NCBI GenBank assembly: GCA_032158295.1
Contig: CM063246.1
Span: 5,547,491-5,611,490 of the forward strand
From: Pycnopodia helianthoides
Taxonomy: Eukaryota; Echinodermata; Asteroidea; Forcipulatida; Asteriidae
Reading direction: 5' to 3'
Length of the DNA stretch: 64,000 nt
This document shows, one piece after another, positions 57,201 to 63,755 of the stretch. Below the pieces are notes generated by a model. It saw nothing but the letters and a program-made list of their open reading frames with translations. It was not told the DNA's origin and ran no database searches. A program made the position numbers and the translations under genes. How positions within the stretch are numbered: position 1 is the stretch's first letter; every line of letters begins with the position of its first letter.

Positions 57201-59383
57201 GTTTAACCCAAAATTGATTCGCACGGTCAGTTTCCTTTGTGGTTTATTACTTTTTTTTTAATGATATTGCCATACAAAACTGTAATTAAGGGTGGTTGGC
57301 CATTTCTGTGTTGTTTGTTTTTTGTTTTTTTGTTTTTCCGATTACAAAGTATTGTACAGGATTGTTTAAAAAAAACGTAATTGTTTAATTTTAGTCTGAA
57401 ATATCTCTGATTATGAAGTTCATACTAGATTAATTTTTTGTGTGAAGTATTTTCCTCTGAAATAAAGTCATATTTGAAAACTACCTGAAATGTTAAAAAC
57501 AAAACCAAAAAAAAAAACGGCTTATTTCGGTTTTTACAACCAAAATTAAGGACAATGTGATTACATGCTGAAAATTGTGATGGATTCTCACTATTTTCTC
57601 CTGACTCACACAATGGATTAAGCCAAAATTGTCACTGGTTTTTATTTTACGTACATGGTTGATCACACAAAACATAAACACTGTCTACAACCATTTTGTC
57701 AGCTCTACCAATCCTGTATAATACCTTTACCAGGGAATGAGTAACATGCTATTTTGGCTGATAACTTTTTATGACATGCGAGAACTATCCGCATTAGACA
57801 CATTTCTCATCAAGATTTAGATCAGAAATCCAATGCTAACCCGGTAAGCAGGGAACGGTTATCTTGATTAAACCACGGTAAGCACTGCCATAAGCCTAGA
57901 TGGATTGTAGAGAAGTCTTAACATTGCACAACTCTACTTCTTCCGTTTCCTGTTGTAGCTGATGCCACCCCCAGCTGCATTACCTAAATCTAGAACACGC
58001 TCTCAAATAACTGCTCCTTTTGCAAGGTACGTCAACTTTCGAAGGGATGGTACAAAATTGGTAGATGTCATAAATACAACATAGACCCCTTGCAAGACAA
58101 TGCACCTTTTTTTAAACATTATTTTTGGGGGGATATGTTTTCTTGAGAACAAGATGTTTACAACATCAAACCCATTTTGTACCATCCCTCATGATCAGGT
58201 GAATCAAAGTAAAATATAGAAATGTTGGGTTTTGGGTTTCTTACTGCACACAGTTGTTGTTTTTTCTTTGGTTGATTTGTGCACTGGAGTTTACTCGCAC
58301 TTACAAATCAAACTTGAAAAAAAAAAAAAATAAATCACTTTTTTTGCAGTGTTCTTGATTTCAATGCTGGTCTTGGTCCCGGTCTTATTTCTTTTTCTAT
58401 GCTGGCTTTGGTCCCTATCTTGACAACATTTGATCTCAGTTTCATTTTCAGTCTCTGACTTTTTAAGTTCTCAATATCTGTAAAGACCTCAACACTTGAA
58501 TAAATACGAACTTTTGATTGTTAGGGTAGTATTCTTTAAACACAGATGGTTCTGAAATTTGGTCTTTAGTCGGAGCCCAAGCCCAAGTTTGTGGTTTCGA
58601 AAAGGGTCTCAGATCTGGTCCATCTTGGCGCAAACTAAATGTCTCTGCCTTTTTCCAAACCTCAGCTTGGGCTCTGGCTTGGGCTCTGGCTTATGCTCTG
58701 GCTTGGGCTCTGGCTTGGGCTCTGGCTTGGCTCTGGCTTGGGCTCTGGCTTGGGCTCTGGCTTGGGCTCTGGCTTGGGCTCTGGCTTGGGCTCTGGCTTG
58801 GGCTCTGGCTTGGGCTCTGGCTTGGGCTCTGGCTTGGGCTCCGGCTTGGGCTCCGGCTTGGGCCCTGGCTTGGGCTCTGGCTTGGGCTCCGTCATCAATC
58901 TTCGAGCAGTGTACATTTTGCACGGTGTTTCCAACATCAAGCGAAGCCTGCAGCCGAAGCCTAAGTGGAGGTTTGGTAAAATGCCCTTGGTCTCATCTCT
59001 GACCTCCAGGTCTTGGTCTTAGTCTTAGTCTTGACTTCAAGGTCCGATTAGTAACTGCTTTTTTTTCTTCATGTGTGTACTTGGTGGAGTTTGTGTGAGC
59101 TAAATTGCAGAGGAGAATTAAAAACTAAATGCATTTTAATATTTTGTGCAGCAGTCTTTCAAAGCCATGTAATGGTTTGATTGACGAATGCCGCCGCGTG
59201 ACCTACAATCCTCCAATCAAATGTTGAGGATTGACTAGGGTGTTATATAATTATCAACTAACAATTGGTTTGAACTAATGATTGCTTTTGCTCATGTACA
59301 TTTGGAATCTGAACAGAACTGAGCTAAGAAAAAGTGAGTCTGATCCCAACATCATGGAGTCATCGGAAGCTGCCTATGTGTAG
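34437..59383 (+). CDS. SOWAH: SOWAH-like ankyrin-repeat protein, 3' part of gene, long splice form
   Basis: Predicted as join(34437-34523, 37289-37361, 38707-38787, 53987-54010, 55230-55429, 57959-58026, 59317-59383), 600 nt, 199 residues plus stop. All junctions have AG acceptors and GT donors, and frame is kept throughout. The first ~80 residues are two ankyrin repeats ([14 protein letters not shown]..., then [15 protein letters not shown]...) followed by [17 protein letters not shown]. In known SOWAH proteins the ankyrin repeats end in a similar D-x-SG-K/R-K motif before a poorly conserved tail. The rest is Ser/Lys/Pro-rich with no domain I recognise and ends in AAYV, which could suit a PDZ domain (inference). 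Ankyrin repeats mediate protein binding; SOWAH molecular function is poorly known. The N-terminal SOWAH domain and first repeat are missing, so the gene starts upstream of 34437. Vertebrate SOWAH genes are, to my knowledge, essentially intronless in the coding region, so this split structure is notable. Family call is probable; tail exons are less certain. Confidence 0.62.
35349..35516. repeat. Near-perfect 168-bp hairpin element
   Basis: CCAGGGGTCGATTTCACAAA...ACTCTTCCTAACTTAGGACT to GGCAATGCTA (35349-35405) is, by eye, exactly the reverse complement of 35460-35516. About 55 nt between the arms carries further copies of the TAGGACTAGT palindrome. It lies in the intron between exons a and b. 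Confidence 0.82.
36021..36204. repeat. Foldback family A (CCCAATTTCATAGAGCTGC)
   Basis: AGAGCTGCTTAAGCCCAAAG at left; ACTTAAGCAGCTCTATAAAA...TTGGGCCC at right. GGTAACCAGTTAAGATACCA and TGACTGGT are shared inside. Confidence 0.65.
36730..37140 (+). mobile_element. SINE family 4 with flanking module
   Basis: 36797-36945 is a clear copy (AGGGCTGGATAGCTCAGTTG, GTAGAGCGCCGGCACATTAA, GGTTGCATGTTCAAGTTCAG, tail GTTGTGGTTTATTACTCG). 36975-37110 carries the module CCCTCTGCTGGTGCTTCCCA, TGGCTACACGGCAGTTACAG. It lies in the intron between exons a and b. Confidence 0.65.
37289..37361 (+). CDS. SOWAH: SOWAH-like exon b: second ankyrin repeat
   Basis: The 73-nt exon follows acceptor GTTTGTCTACAG and ends at donor GTAAGC. 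It enters in phase 0 and leaves one base (C) over. It encodes [20 protein letters not shown] then VQDY, a canonical ankyrin repeat with TALHIAA. The intron before it is 2,765 nt. It is too short and lacks an ATG, so it would be missed by a simple ORF search. Confidence 0.8.
37797..38247 (-). mobile_element. tRNA-derived SINE, family 2
   Basis: On the minus strand GTCGTGGCCGAGCTGTTAAG starts near 38245, box B GGGTTCGAATCCTGG lies near 38165-38180, and the body has TACCATAATGGCTTTGTCCT. The match is firm for 38040-38247. The stretch 37797-38030 is a weaker extension and includes a family-1-like GGGTACATGC motif. Confidence 0.6.
38326..38515. repeat. Foldback family A, between exons b and c
   Basis: GGGCCCAATTTCATAGAGCT...GCTTAAGCAG and TTTAAGCAGCTCTATGAAAT...TGG. 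Ends about 190 nt before the acceptor of exon c. Confidence 0.72.
38707..38787 (+). CDS. SOWAH: SOWAH-like exon c, long form: same acceptor, internal donor
   Basis: Within exon c the sequence ATGCAAC|GTAAGA is a strong splice donor. Using it gives an 81-nt exon ending after the codons for SSYMQ with one base left over (phase 1). The downstream exons at 53987 and 55230 both accept exactly this phase, which is why I take it as an alternative donor rather than chance. The long form would then replace the 99-residue tail of the short form with a different C-terminus. Confidence 0.58.
38707..39086 (+). CDS. SOWAH: SOWAH-like exon c, short form: end of ankyrin domain and Ser/Arg-rich tail with stop
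   Basis: The acceptor is TTTCCATCACAG. The exon completes a His codon (C from exon b plus AT) and encodes [18 protein letters not shown], the end of the ankyrin domain. If the donor at 38788 is not used, the frame stays open for 99 more residues and stops with TGA at 39084-39086. That tail is rich in Ser, Thr, Arg and Lys, with basic Ser-containing stretches ([25 protein letters not shown]) that resemble kinase and 14-3-3 target sites, and it ends in EIVRV. It is visibly more GC-rich than the flanking introns, which supports real coding. The in-window short protein is 179 residues. Confidence 0.7.
39102..39485. repeat. Foldback family E in the short-form 3' UTR
   Basis: CTTAAAGGAACTTTACAGAA...TTGGT pairs with ACCAATTCTGTAATGTTCCT...TTAAG. 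It starts 16 nt after the TGA of the short form, so most of the proximal 3' UTR is this element. Confidence 0.65.
39537..39542 (+). promoter_or_regulatory. Candidate poly(A) signal for short form
   Basis: AATAAA lies about 450 nt after the short-form stop codon, with a further AATAAA at 39804-39809. Either could end the short transcript. No conserved downstream element is clear. Confidence 0.3.
39963..39995. repeat. (GTCAG)n microsatellite
   Basis: Six perfect pentamer units, GGTCAGGTCAGG... Confidence 0.9.
40370..40765. repeat. 158-bp tandem duplication with partial third copy
   Basis: ATTGAAGCTACC.ACCCCTAG starts at 40452 and 40610; CAAAGTCTCAGGGTTCACAC recurs in both. A partial related unit (ATTCAAGCTACCCGCACCCT) begins near 40380. 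It lies past the short-form stop, in UTR or intron. Confidence 0.75.
41641..41955. repeat. 157-bp tandem duplication
   Basis: CAGTGCC at 41641 and 41798 starts two units sharing CGTTTTGG.AA.TCT.TATCCA, GTCGAGTAGT, GGGAACGT.GGCGGCCTGT and CAGAAC.TCGGC.GCGCTC. Confidence 0.75.
42637..42747. repeat. Foldback element, same family as 4979-5111
   Basis: TTCTGAATTGACGGCTGTGA pairs imperfectly with AGCCACAGCCACCAATTCAG. The centre (ATCATGCGTT...) is shared with the 4979 copy. Confidence 0.6.
42805..43234. repeat. Foldback family F, full length
   Basis: AAAGGTAGGGTCATAGATAA at the left and CTATCTATGACCCTACCTT at the right are inverted repeats. The interior matches the 33142 copy. Confidence 0.66.
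43413..43578. repeat. Foldback family A, worn copy
   Basis: AAATATTGCTTAGGCAAACT, GGTACCAGTCATGAAG and ATTGTGCTTAAACAGCACTG match the family loosely. Confidence 0.4.
44643..45016. repeat. Foldback family E variant
   Basis: Shares GAGATATCGCCGAAAATCTG, TCTGAGAAATGTTTC and ACCAAGTAAGTGTTTGTGG with the copies at 25491 (opposite orientation) and 50473. It ends CCAAAAGTATACCCTCCCTT. Confidence 0.6.
45264..45300. repeat. (GAT)n microsatellite
   Basis: About eleven GAT units in the 15.2 kb intron. Confidence 0.9.
46893..47069. repeat. Foldback family A
   Basis: GCTCAATTGTATAGAGCCGC to CCACTTCCATGAAATTGGGC...CC, with TATGCTTACCAGAATGAGGT and GACTGGTATCCTGCT inside. Confidence 0.6.
48080..48574. 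repeat. 500-bp foldback element
   Basis: GCTCCAAGGTCAAATTCAGT...TTTGTGATGCACTCATTTTT at the left pairs with the right arm ...AAAAATGAGTGGATCACAAA...ACCTTGGAGC. Pairing continues inward imperfectly for about 100 nt per arm (AATAGATAGAGTC / GACTCTATCTATT). Single copy in this window. Confidence 0.7.
48778..48942 (-). mobile_element. tRNA-derived SINE, family 3
   Basis: Reverse complement of family 3: TTTTACCCGATGCATCGATG, GTAGGATTCGAACCCACAAC (box B) and ATCACCACTAGACCACCTG (box A side). It lies in the 15.2 kb intron. Confidence 0.68.
49550..50005. repeat. Minisatellite with 104-121 bp unit
   Basis: ACACATCC starts units at 49661, 49765 and 49886, each with CTTG(G/T)TAACTGGGTGT, TAGCACCCTCTA and TGGGTAGAGTGG. 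A more diverged unit precedes at about 49550. Confidence 0.7.
50473..50771. repeat. Foldback family E variant
   Basis: CTTAAAGGCAGGATATACTT...TTGGTAATTG to GTAATTACTGAAATTATCCA...TTGCCTTTAAG, with CCAAGTAAGTTTTTGTGGTC inside. Confidence 0.62.
50899..51093. repeat. Foldback family A, best copy
   Basis: GGGCCCAATTTCATAGAGTT...GCTTGAGCA and TGCTTAAGCAGCTCTATGAA...ATTGGGCCC. The interior contains CTGGTATCCTGCTTATTTTT. Confidence 0.75.
52455..52580. repeat. Foldback family A, left end missing
   Basis: GGTTACCAGCCAAAATACCA, GTGACTGGTATCCTGCTTAT, then CAGCACTATGAAACTGGGCC. Confidence 0.55.
52806..53386. repeat. 580-bp foldback element with long imperfect arms
   Basis: GGTATAGACCAACCCGTACG...CGCAAGTGCTG pairs with CAGCACTTGCGCGTACGGGC...GGTCTATAC. 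Matching continues inward (AAGGTTTTGTACACAAAACC / TTTGTGTACAAAACCTTGCG; TGTCAGGGAA-type ends) for about 170-190 nt. Confidence 0.7.
53987..54010 (+). CDS. SOWAH: Candidate 24-nt microexon of long form
   Basis: A pyrimidine-rich acceptor (TTTTTTATTTTTCAG) and donor GTAAGT flank 24 nt that complete a Gln codon and add MMTGKQF plus one base. Both ends are phase 1, so the exon can be included or skipped without changing frame: exon c also joins directly to the exon at 55230. The exon and its 3' flank resemble sequence at 59818-59860 inside a foldback repeat, so it may be repeat-derived, or not an exon at all. Confidence 0.42.
54105..54290. repeat. Dispersed GAAACGTCAGG repeat, two inverted copies plus shared tail
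   Basis: GTTAACGGCCTGACGTTTCG...ACCC is followed by AGAAGGCTC-type spacer and then the same core inverted (AGACTCTACGGGTGGAAACG...TCAGG). The tail (CAGGTCCTTTTGGTTGGTAA) recurs inverted at 18572-18625. Confidence 0.6.
55230..55429 (+). CDS. SOWAH: SOWAH-like long-form exon: Ser-rich C-terminal segment
   Basis: The 200-nt exon follows acceptor ATTATTTCTCACAG and ends at donor GTAAGA after ...GIDY. It enters in phase 1 and ends in phase 0 (67 codons counting the split one). The peptide includes [38 protein letters not shown] and [11 protein letters not shown]. It is basic, then acidic, with no domain I recognise. Codon-like composition and the good splice sites mark it as coding. If the donor is not used, translation would add VR and stop at 55436-55438. 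The adjoining intron starts with a C-rich minisatellite. Confidence 0.62.
55431..55646. repeat. C-rich 64-bp minisatellite adjoining a splice donor
   Basis: AAGATAACCCCCACCCCTCA recurs at a 64-bp period (55432, 55496), followed by a third start and a run of CCACC/CCCCA to about 55646. The first unit starts inside the donor GTAAGATAACC of the 200-nt exon. Confidence 0.8.
55647..56040. mobile_element. SINE family 4: two copies head to head around an inverted module
   Basis: 55647-55732 is a minus-strand copy (CCAACTGAGCTATCGAGCCC). 55741-55880 is the flanking module, with TCCCTATTTTGTCAATATCT at one end and AGATAGGT-like ATATTGACAAAATAGGTAGA at the other. 55892-56040 is a plus-strand copy (GATAGCTCAGTTGGTAGAGT, CACGTTAATCTGG). 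The layout is palindromic. Confidence 0.65.
56578..56880. mobile_element. tRNA-derived SINE family 3: minus-strand copy plus plus-strand tail
   Basis: 56578-56712 is a minus-strand copy (TTTTACCCATACACGGATGT, GGTAGGATTTGAACCCACAA, TTTTATCACCAGACATCC). 56778-56880 is the tail of a plus-strand copy (TTGGGAAAGTACCAAGTATC, ATTCTTTATCCTGAATCAAA). The two face each other head to tail across about 60 nt. Confidence 0.6.
57117..57250 (+). mobile_element. SINE family 4
   Basis: AGGGCTAGATAGCTCAGTTG, CACGTTAATCCAGAGGTTGC, AGGTTCAAACCCAGCTC, tail TCCTTTGTGGTTTATTAC. The anticodon-loop region (ACGTTAA) hints at descent from tRNA-Asn(GTT), an inference. Confidence 0.68.
57569..57732. repeat. Foldback family E, 3' part
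   Basis: CACTATTTTCTCCTGACTCA, then ACCAATCCTGTATAATACCT. Only the right part is recognisable. Confidence 0.45.
57959..58026 (+). CDS. SOWAH: SOWAH-like long-form exon: Pro/Ser/Arg segment
   Basis: The 68-nt exon follows a strong pyrimidine tract and acceptor (TTCCGTTTCCTGTTGTAG) and ends at donor GTACGT. It enters in phase 0 and encodes [20 protein letters not shown] then FA, leaving AG for the next exon. It is open only in this frame in the way needed by its neighbours. No domain is recognised. Confidence 0.55.
58660..58895. repeat. 12-bp minisatellite (GGCTCTGGCTTG)n
   Basis: About 19 units of GGCTCTGGCTTG with minor variants. Because 12 is a multiple of 3, several frames stay open on both strands and give low-complexity ALAW, GLGS, PEPK or RAQA peptides. 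It lies in the last intron. Confidence 0.9.
59317..59383 (+). CDS. SOWAH: SOWAH-like long-form last coding exon
   Basis: The acceptor GAATCTGAACAG has a weak pyrimidine tract. The exon completes an Arg codon and reads [21 protein letters not shown] then TAG at 59381-59383. The acidic/Ser composition fits a C-terminal tail, and the last residues AYV could bind a PDZ domain (inference). An alternative last exon starts at 59152 after acceptor ATTTTGTGCAG, also in frame, encoding [17 protein letters not shown] and stopping at 59224-59226; its acceptor looks slightly better but its peptide looks less like this protein. Confidence 0.48.
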
Positions 59384-59652
59384 GGACAAGCAACATCTCT
59401 TGAGCATCACCAGGACAATGATGTCGACAGAAGAAGTGTTTGTCTGGAGACGAGACTATTTGGTGATATCGTATTCTTCATTCAAAGACAATATCATCAG
59501 CAGGCTAATACTTATTAGTTTTTAGGGAAAGGCAACATTTTGGATGACCTCTTCGACTTGTCTCCAGGCTGGTTCCGGGGAACTGTAGTTCATAAGTAAC
59601 AAGTCTTGACAGTTAAGTAGAATTTACACTCGGACCTCAACGCACCCGATCA

Positions 59653-60017
59653 GGGCCGAATTTCATAAAGCCTGTAAGCAGACGTTTTCTGCTTACAGAG
59701 CGGCCATTAGCAGAATTTCTATTTTATAGTCACTGCTAACCTTAAGCAAAGCCAAAAGCTTGCTAACTTGCCGGCGATTTCTGTTGAATGGTGGATTTTT
59801 ATTTAATTTTTTTTACCAAAATGATGACTGGGAAGTCAGTGTAATTCGTTTGACTTCAAATGGTTGACACCACAATGCAAATCCATTGTGAGCTCGCGCA
59901 AGCCTTGTCAAATCTTCTCGGTTGTTTATGAAATACACTTTTGCTTACACATGTTTTTTTCTGCAGAGTAAGCACAAAGATCTGCTTACCAGTAAACAGC
60001 TTTATGAAATTGGGTCC
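59653..60017. repeat. Longer foldback related to family A
   Basis: GGGCCGAATTTCATAAAGCC...TGTAAGCAGA at left and TGCTTACCAGTAAACAGCTT...TATGAAATTGGGTCC at right. The interior includes AAATGATGACTGGGAAG, similar to the candidate microexon at 53987. Confidence 0.58.
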
Positions 60018-60145
60018 AGTTCCTTCAGTGAAACAATGAAGGAAGCTGACACTGATTCTTATTGGTTCCTCGACAAAGACAATAATGCAATTATTTCATC
60101 TATTTAATTGCTGCAATACTCCCTGCTAATTACAGGATCCGGGCA

Positions 60146-60310
60146 CACTCGGTGGTCTAGTGGTAAGACATCCGCTCTAGACTGTGGAGGTTGTGGGTTT
60201 GAATCCCACCGAGTACTGTGCCTGTGAACTTTTCTGCAGGATTTGAAAAGCACTGAGTCTACAATGCTTATCACACATCCGTGTATGTAGGGGTAAAACA
60301 AAAAAATAGT
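60146..60310 (+). mobile_element. tRNA-derived SINE, family 3
   Basis: CTCGGTGGTCTAGTGGTAAG, GTTGTGGGTTTGAATCCCAC (box B) and the body CTTATCACACATCCGTGTAT. The A and B boxes are well kept. It lies downstream of the long-form stop codon and could be in the 3' UTR. Confidence 0.68.
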
Positions 60311-60867
60311 TTTAATGAAAGGAGATTTTATTTTAGGGCAAGCTCAGTTCACTGCCATCAATACTTGTGCTTCCTACCTCACTCCACCAACCTGAGCGAC
60401 ATCAGAATACCCTAGCTCAGGGGGAAAAAACACTCTGTTCTCAGGCCTCTCCAGAAGTAAATCATGGCATAGCCACTGACTTGTTAGACTGCATCCAGGT
60501 TAATGGTTTATATTGTCAATCTTGACACATCTAAGCAGAGTAACGTTACAAGCATGAAAAGAGGTATCACACAAACTTGGGAAATTTTAAATGAAATTCT
60601 TTAATTTTGTCTTCGTTTCTGCAAAGACTCAAACTCTTGATTTGTTATTTGTTTCACCTTTTAGGCATTTGCAAATGTAAGTTTTTTTTAAAATCATGTT
60701 TTTCAATGTTTTGCTTTGTTTTTAAAATTGTATTCTTGCTTCTTGTTGCATTGCAGGGTAGAGCTTTTATTGCATTATCTTAAATTTTGTTTTACTGAAA
60801 AATGTTGCTGCCACCACCCATTTTTAGAAGTTTCAAAAATTCTGGCAAAACAGTGGGGAAAAACTCA

Positions 60868-61500
60868 GGGCACAGCAAGAGAAAAAAAATGACAGAGAAA
60901 CAAACACATTTTTTTTAAAAACCTGGTATTAGCAGTTTGCACTTAAAGACACTGGACACTATTGGTAATCTCAACATATGGACAAAATAACAAACCTGTA
61001 AAAACTTGAGCTCAATTGGTCGTCGAAGTTGCGAGATAACTATGAAAGAAAAAACACCCTTGTCACACGAAGTTGTGTGCTTTCAGATGGTTGATTTTGA
61101 GACCTAATTTGAGGTCTCGAAATCAAATTCGTGGAAAATTACTTTCTCACAATGTTTTATACCGTCAACCTCTCCCCATTACTCGTTACCAAGTAAGGTT
61201 TTATGCTAATAATTATTTTGAGTAATTACCAATAGTGTCCACTGCCTTTAAGTTTTTATCTGTGGACAATTTCAGTCAAATAAAACCCTCTGCCCCCCTT
61301 AATCAAAGAGTCCCTATACAGCTATGGTTGAACTCTGCCGTCAACACCCATCTTCAAAGGTCTCACAAATTCGGGCTAAACATTCGGGCCATTCGGGCAC
61401 AGCGAGAGAGAGAAAAAATGGACAGAGAAACAAAACAAATTTTTTATTTTTTTAACCTGATATTAGAAGTCGGTACTTAGGAGTTGGTACTTAAGTTTTT
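60868..61500. repeat. Direct repeat flanking a family E foldback
   Basis: GGGCACAGC.AGAGA...AAATG.ACAGAGAAACAAA and AACCTG.TATTAG.AGT at 60868-60935 recur at 61396-61475. The foldback at 60942-61252 sits between them. Confidence 0.55.
60942..61252. repeat. Foldback family E
   Basis: CTTAAAGACACTGGACACTA...TTGGTAAT pairs almost perfectly with ATTACCAATAGTGTCCACTG...CCTTTAAG, about 30 nt per arm. Confidence 0.7.
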
Positions 61501-61551
61501 ATCTTCGTAAAGTTTCGGGCAGAGTCCCCATACGCCTACGACTAATGACCA

Positions 61552-61802
61552 GGGCCCAATTTCATGGCTCTGCTTACCGTAAGCAAAGAATCGGCGCTTG
61601 CGGAAGCAGGGAATTCCTCGCTTACGTCAAGCGTATTTCTCAGGTTAGCCGGGAATTTTGGCTTGTGCGCATGCGTACTCCACGTTACTAGGCATTCTAC
61701 GCTTACACAGCTAGCACAGAAATTCAGCGCTTGAACAGTAAGCGGAGAATGGTCACCGCAAGCGCAGAATTTGGCGGTAAGCAGAGCCATGAAATTGGGC
61801 CC
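61552..61802. repeat. Foldback family A-like, long arms
   Basis: GGGCCCAATTTCATGGCTCT...GCTTACCGTAAGC at left, GGCGGTAAGCAGAGCCATGA...AATTGGGCCC at right. The interior repeats the AAGCGCAGAAT/CGCTTACG motif. Confidence 0.68.
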
Positions 61803-63700
61803 TGATGTTGAGGTATACTGGTGTAACAGAAGCAGTCAAGTGGAAATAACTTACTTTTACATGCGTACTTGAACATCATAATGGTAATATTTTATCAAAT
61901 TGTGTTTTAATTTCACTTTTTAGACTGATGTGTGAAGTTTGGTTCTGAGGAGTGCAAAGAGCTCTCCACAAAAATTTTAAGTGTGCTGTTTATAACTCTC
62001 CTCATATTTCTTAAAATGAGGGCTGTCCTGGCACACATTTTAGTTTGATATTGACAAATCATGGTGCATGATATACTTAAGTAACACTTCTTTAAAACCT
62101 ATATTTTGCATGTCTTTTTATGCTGCTTTGCTATTAGTCAATGTTGAAGTCAGACATTACAGAGTCAAATGATATAGCCAGGCTAAAACTTTTAAATTCT
62201 GTAGCTGTACAGTATATTTATTGAAATTAATTGTATATATTGATGAATTATTTACCTTTTGGGGATTTAGGTTTTTTTACTTCCAGTCTTTCATGTACTA
62301 ATAATAATCAGATTTGAAAAGTTGTTTTTCTGGTGGAGGTTCCTGAGGCTGAAGTTGTACTCTTTTTGAACAAAGATACACTAAGAGGTTTTATGCATTA
62401 CTTATTTTATTGACTACTTAATTTCTTTTGTATGTATATTATTATTTTTTTAACTGGATTTGATATCAAATTAGAGAGAGTCGTGGACAAAAACAGGGAA
62501 AGAGATCGAATTTTGTTAACCAGCATTTATTTATTTGGTTTTGGAATGGCAACATGATTTTACCTCAGCAACCCCAGCCGCTTTTATCAGGTACAGCTAT
62601 TGTTGCCTTTTTTCTTCTTCTTTTCTCTCTCCTTCCATTTGTAATTCACTGAACTCCGAGACTGAAGGGGGAAATAGTCCAGCCCCATTTCTTATGACAA
62701 TAATCAGTACTCACCAATTGTAATGGAACACAGAGAGCAAAACAAAGATGGTGGCTGAGATACAAGACAAGAGTCGAAGACAGAAATATATATAACACTT
62801 GGGACTCACACCTTGTGTGAAGTCAAGGTAATGAAACTAACATGTTTTTCTACCACATCAACTCTACTTATGGTACAAAATGGTACAAAATGGTACATAT
62901 GGTACAAAAGAATAAAAGCAAATCTACAATGATTCGCATCTGATAAGCAAATTGGAAAAAAGCTTCACTTTGTTTAGTTATATTTTACACACAAAATCTA
63001 TTTCCAGCGTTAAAGTTTTCATCAGGCAAACACTTTGAAATGATTTTATACCGACTGGAAGAGAGAAATTGTTATTCTTATATTATGCCATATTGTCTCA
63101 TTGCCTGCACATGTACTGTGTTTCTTGGTTTATTGTAAATGTAAGTTAGACAAATGGTGATGTAAATATTTAGCTCATATCCAAAAGTATTTTCCAGGTA
63201 AACGCGAACAACATATATATGTTTTTTTATTTTCAAGTACTCTTGTATTCATTGTAATCACTACATAAAATGCAAATAAAGCCACCTGTGTGGTTTTACA
63301 AACTAACTGAGAGTGTTTGTAAATGAGTCTTAATTTGTGATGTTTGCGATGTAGATTCAAGGGATATTGTTTTTATAATAATACTTATTTTCAGGGGGAA
63401 AATAAAAAATTAAATTTGTCAACAAAAAATTGTTAATTCTTCAAAGGATATGACAAAGTAATGTCTAAGGTTGAGTAGGATGCCAGCTTCATTTGATGAC
63501 ATGAAATGCAAACTAAAAATTGTACCAACAAATTTACGTACTGTAAAGGGTTGTTCCAGCATGTTTGTTTGGGGGAAATTTGAGGGTGCAATGTTATGCT
63601 CTAGAATGATCCAGTAGGTACTACTGAAGCCTTTTTATTTCACTTGACCCTTGCTATTTGCTATATTTTGGGGAAATATTGATATCTTTGAGTATATGGT
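61803..63700. other. Probable 3' UTR or downstream flank; no coding seen
   Basis: AT-rich and free of the SINE and foldback families that crowd the rest, with two AATAAA hexamers (62911, 63275). TGGTACAAAA is repeated at about 62871-62910. This could be the distal 3' UTR of the long form. Confidence 0.4.
63275..63280 (+). promoter_or_regulatory. Candidate poly(A) signal for long form
   Basis: AATAAA is followed within about 15 nt by a GT-rich stretch (CCTGTGTGGTTTT), the usual layout of a poly(A) site. It is 3.9 kb after the long-form stop. Earlier AATAAA hexamers lie at 61279-61284 and 62911-62916. Confidence 0.3.
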
Positions 63701-63755
63701 CTGGAGGAGGGTTAGGGTTAGAGATGAGGGTTAGGGTTAAGGGTTTTTTTTTTGG

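Noticed and set aside
58084..58100. Third copy of the ACCCCTTGCA foldback
   Set aside because: Only one short arm matches; no second arm or interior similarity found.
58559..59022. ORFs of 92 to 147 codons on both strands
   Set aside because: They are produced by the 12-bp minisatellite and have low-complexity peptides in every frame.
59152..59226. Preferred last exon at 59152
   Set aside because: Kept only as an alternative: its peptide is less like the rest of the tail, though its acceptor is comparable or better.
60146..60220. Possible functional tRNA gene with good A and B boxes
   Set aside because: It continues into the family 3 SINE body and has the same flaws as the other copies.
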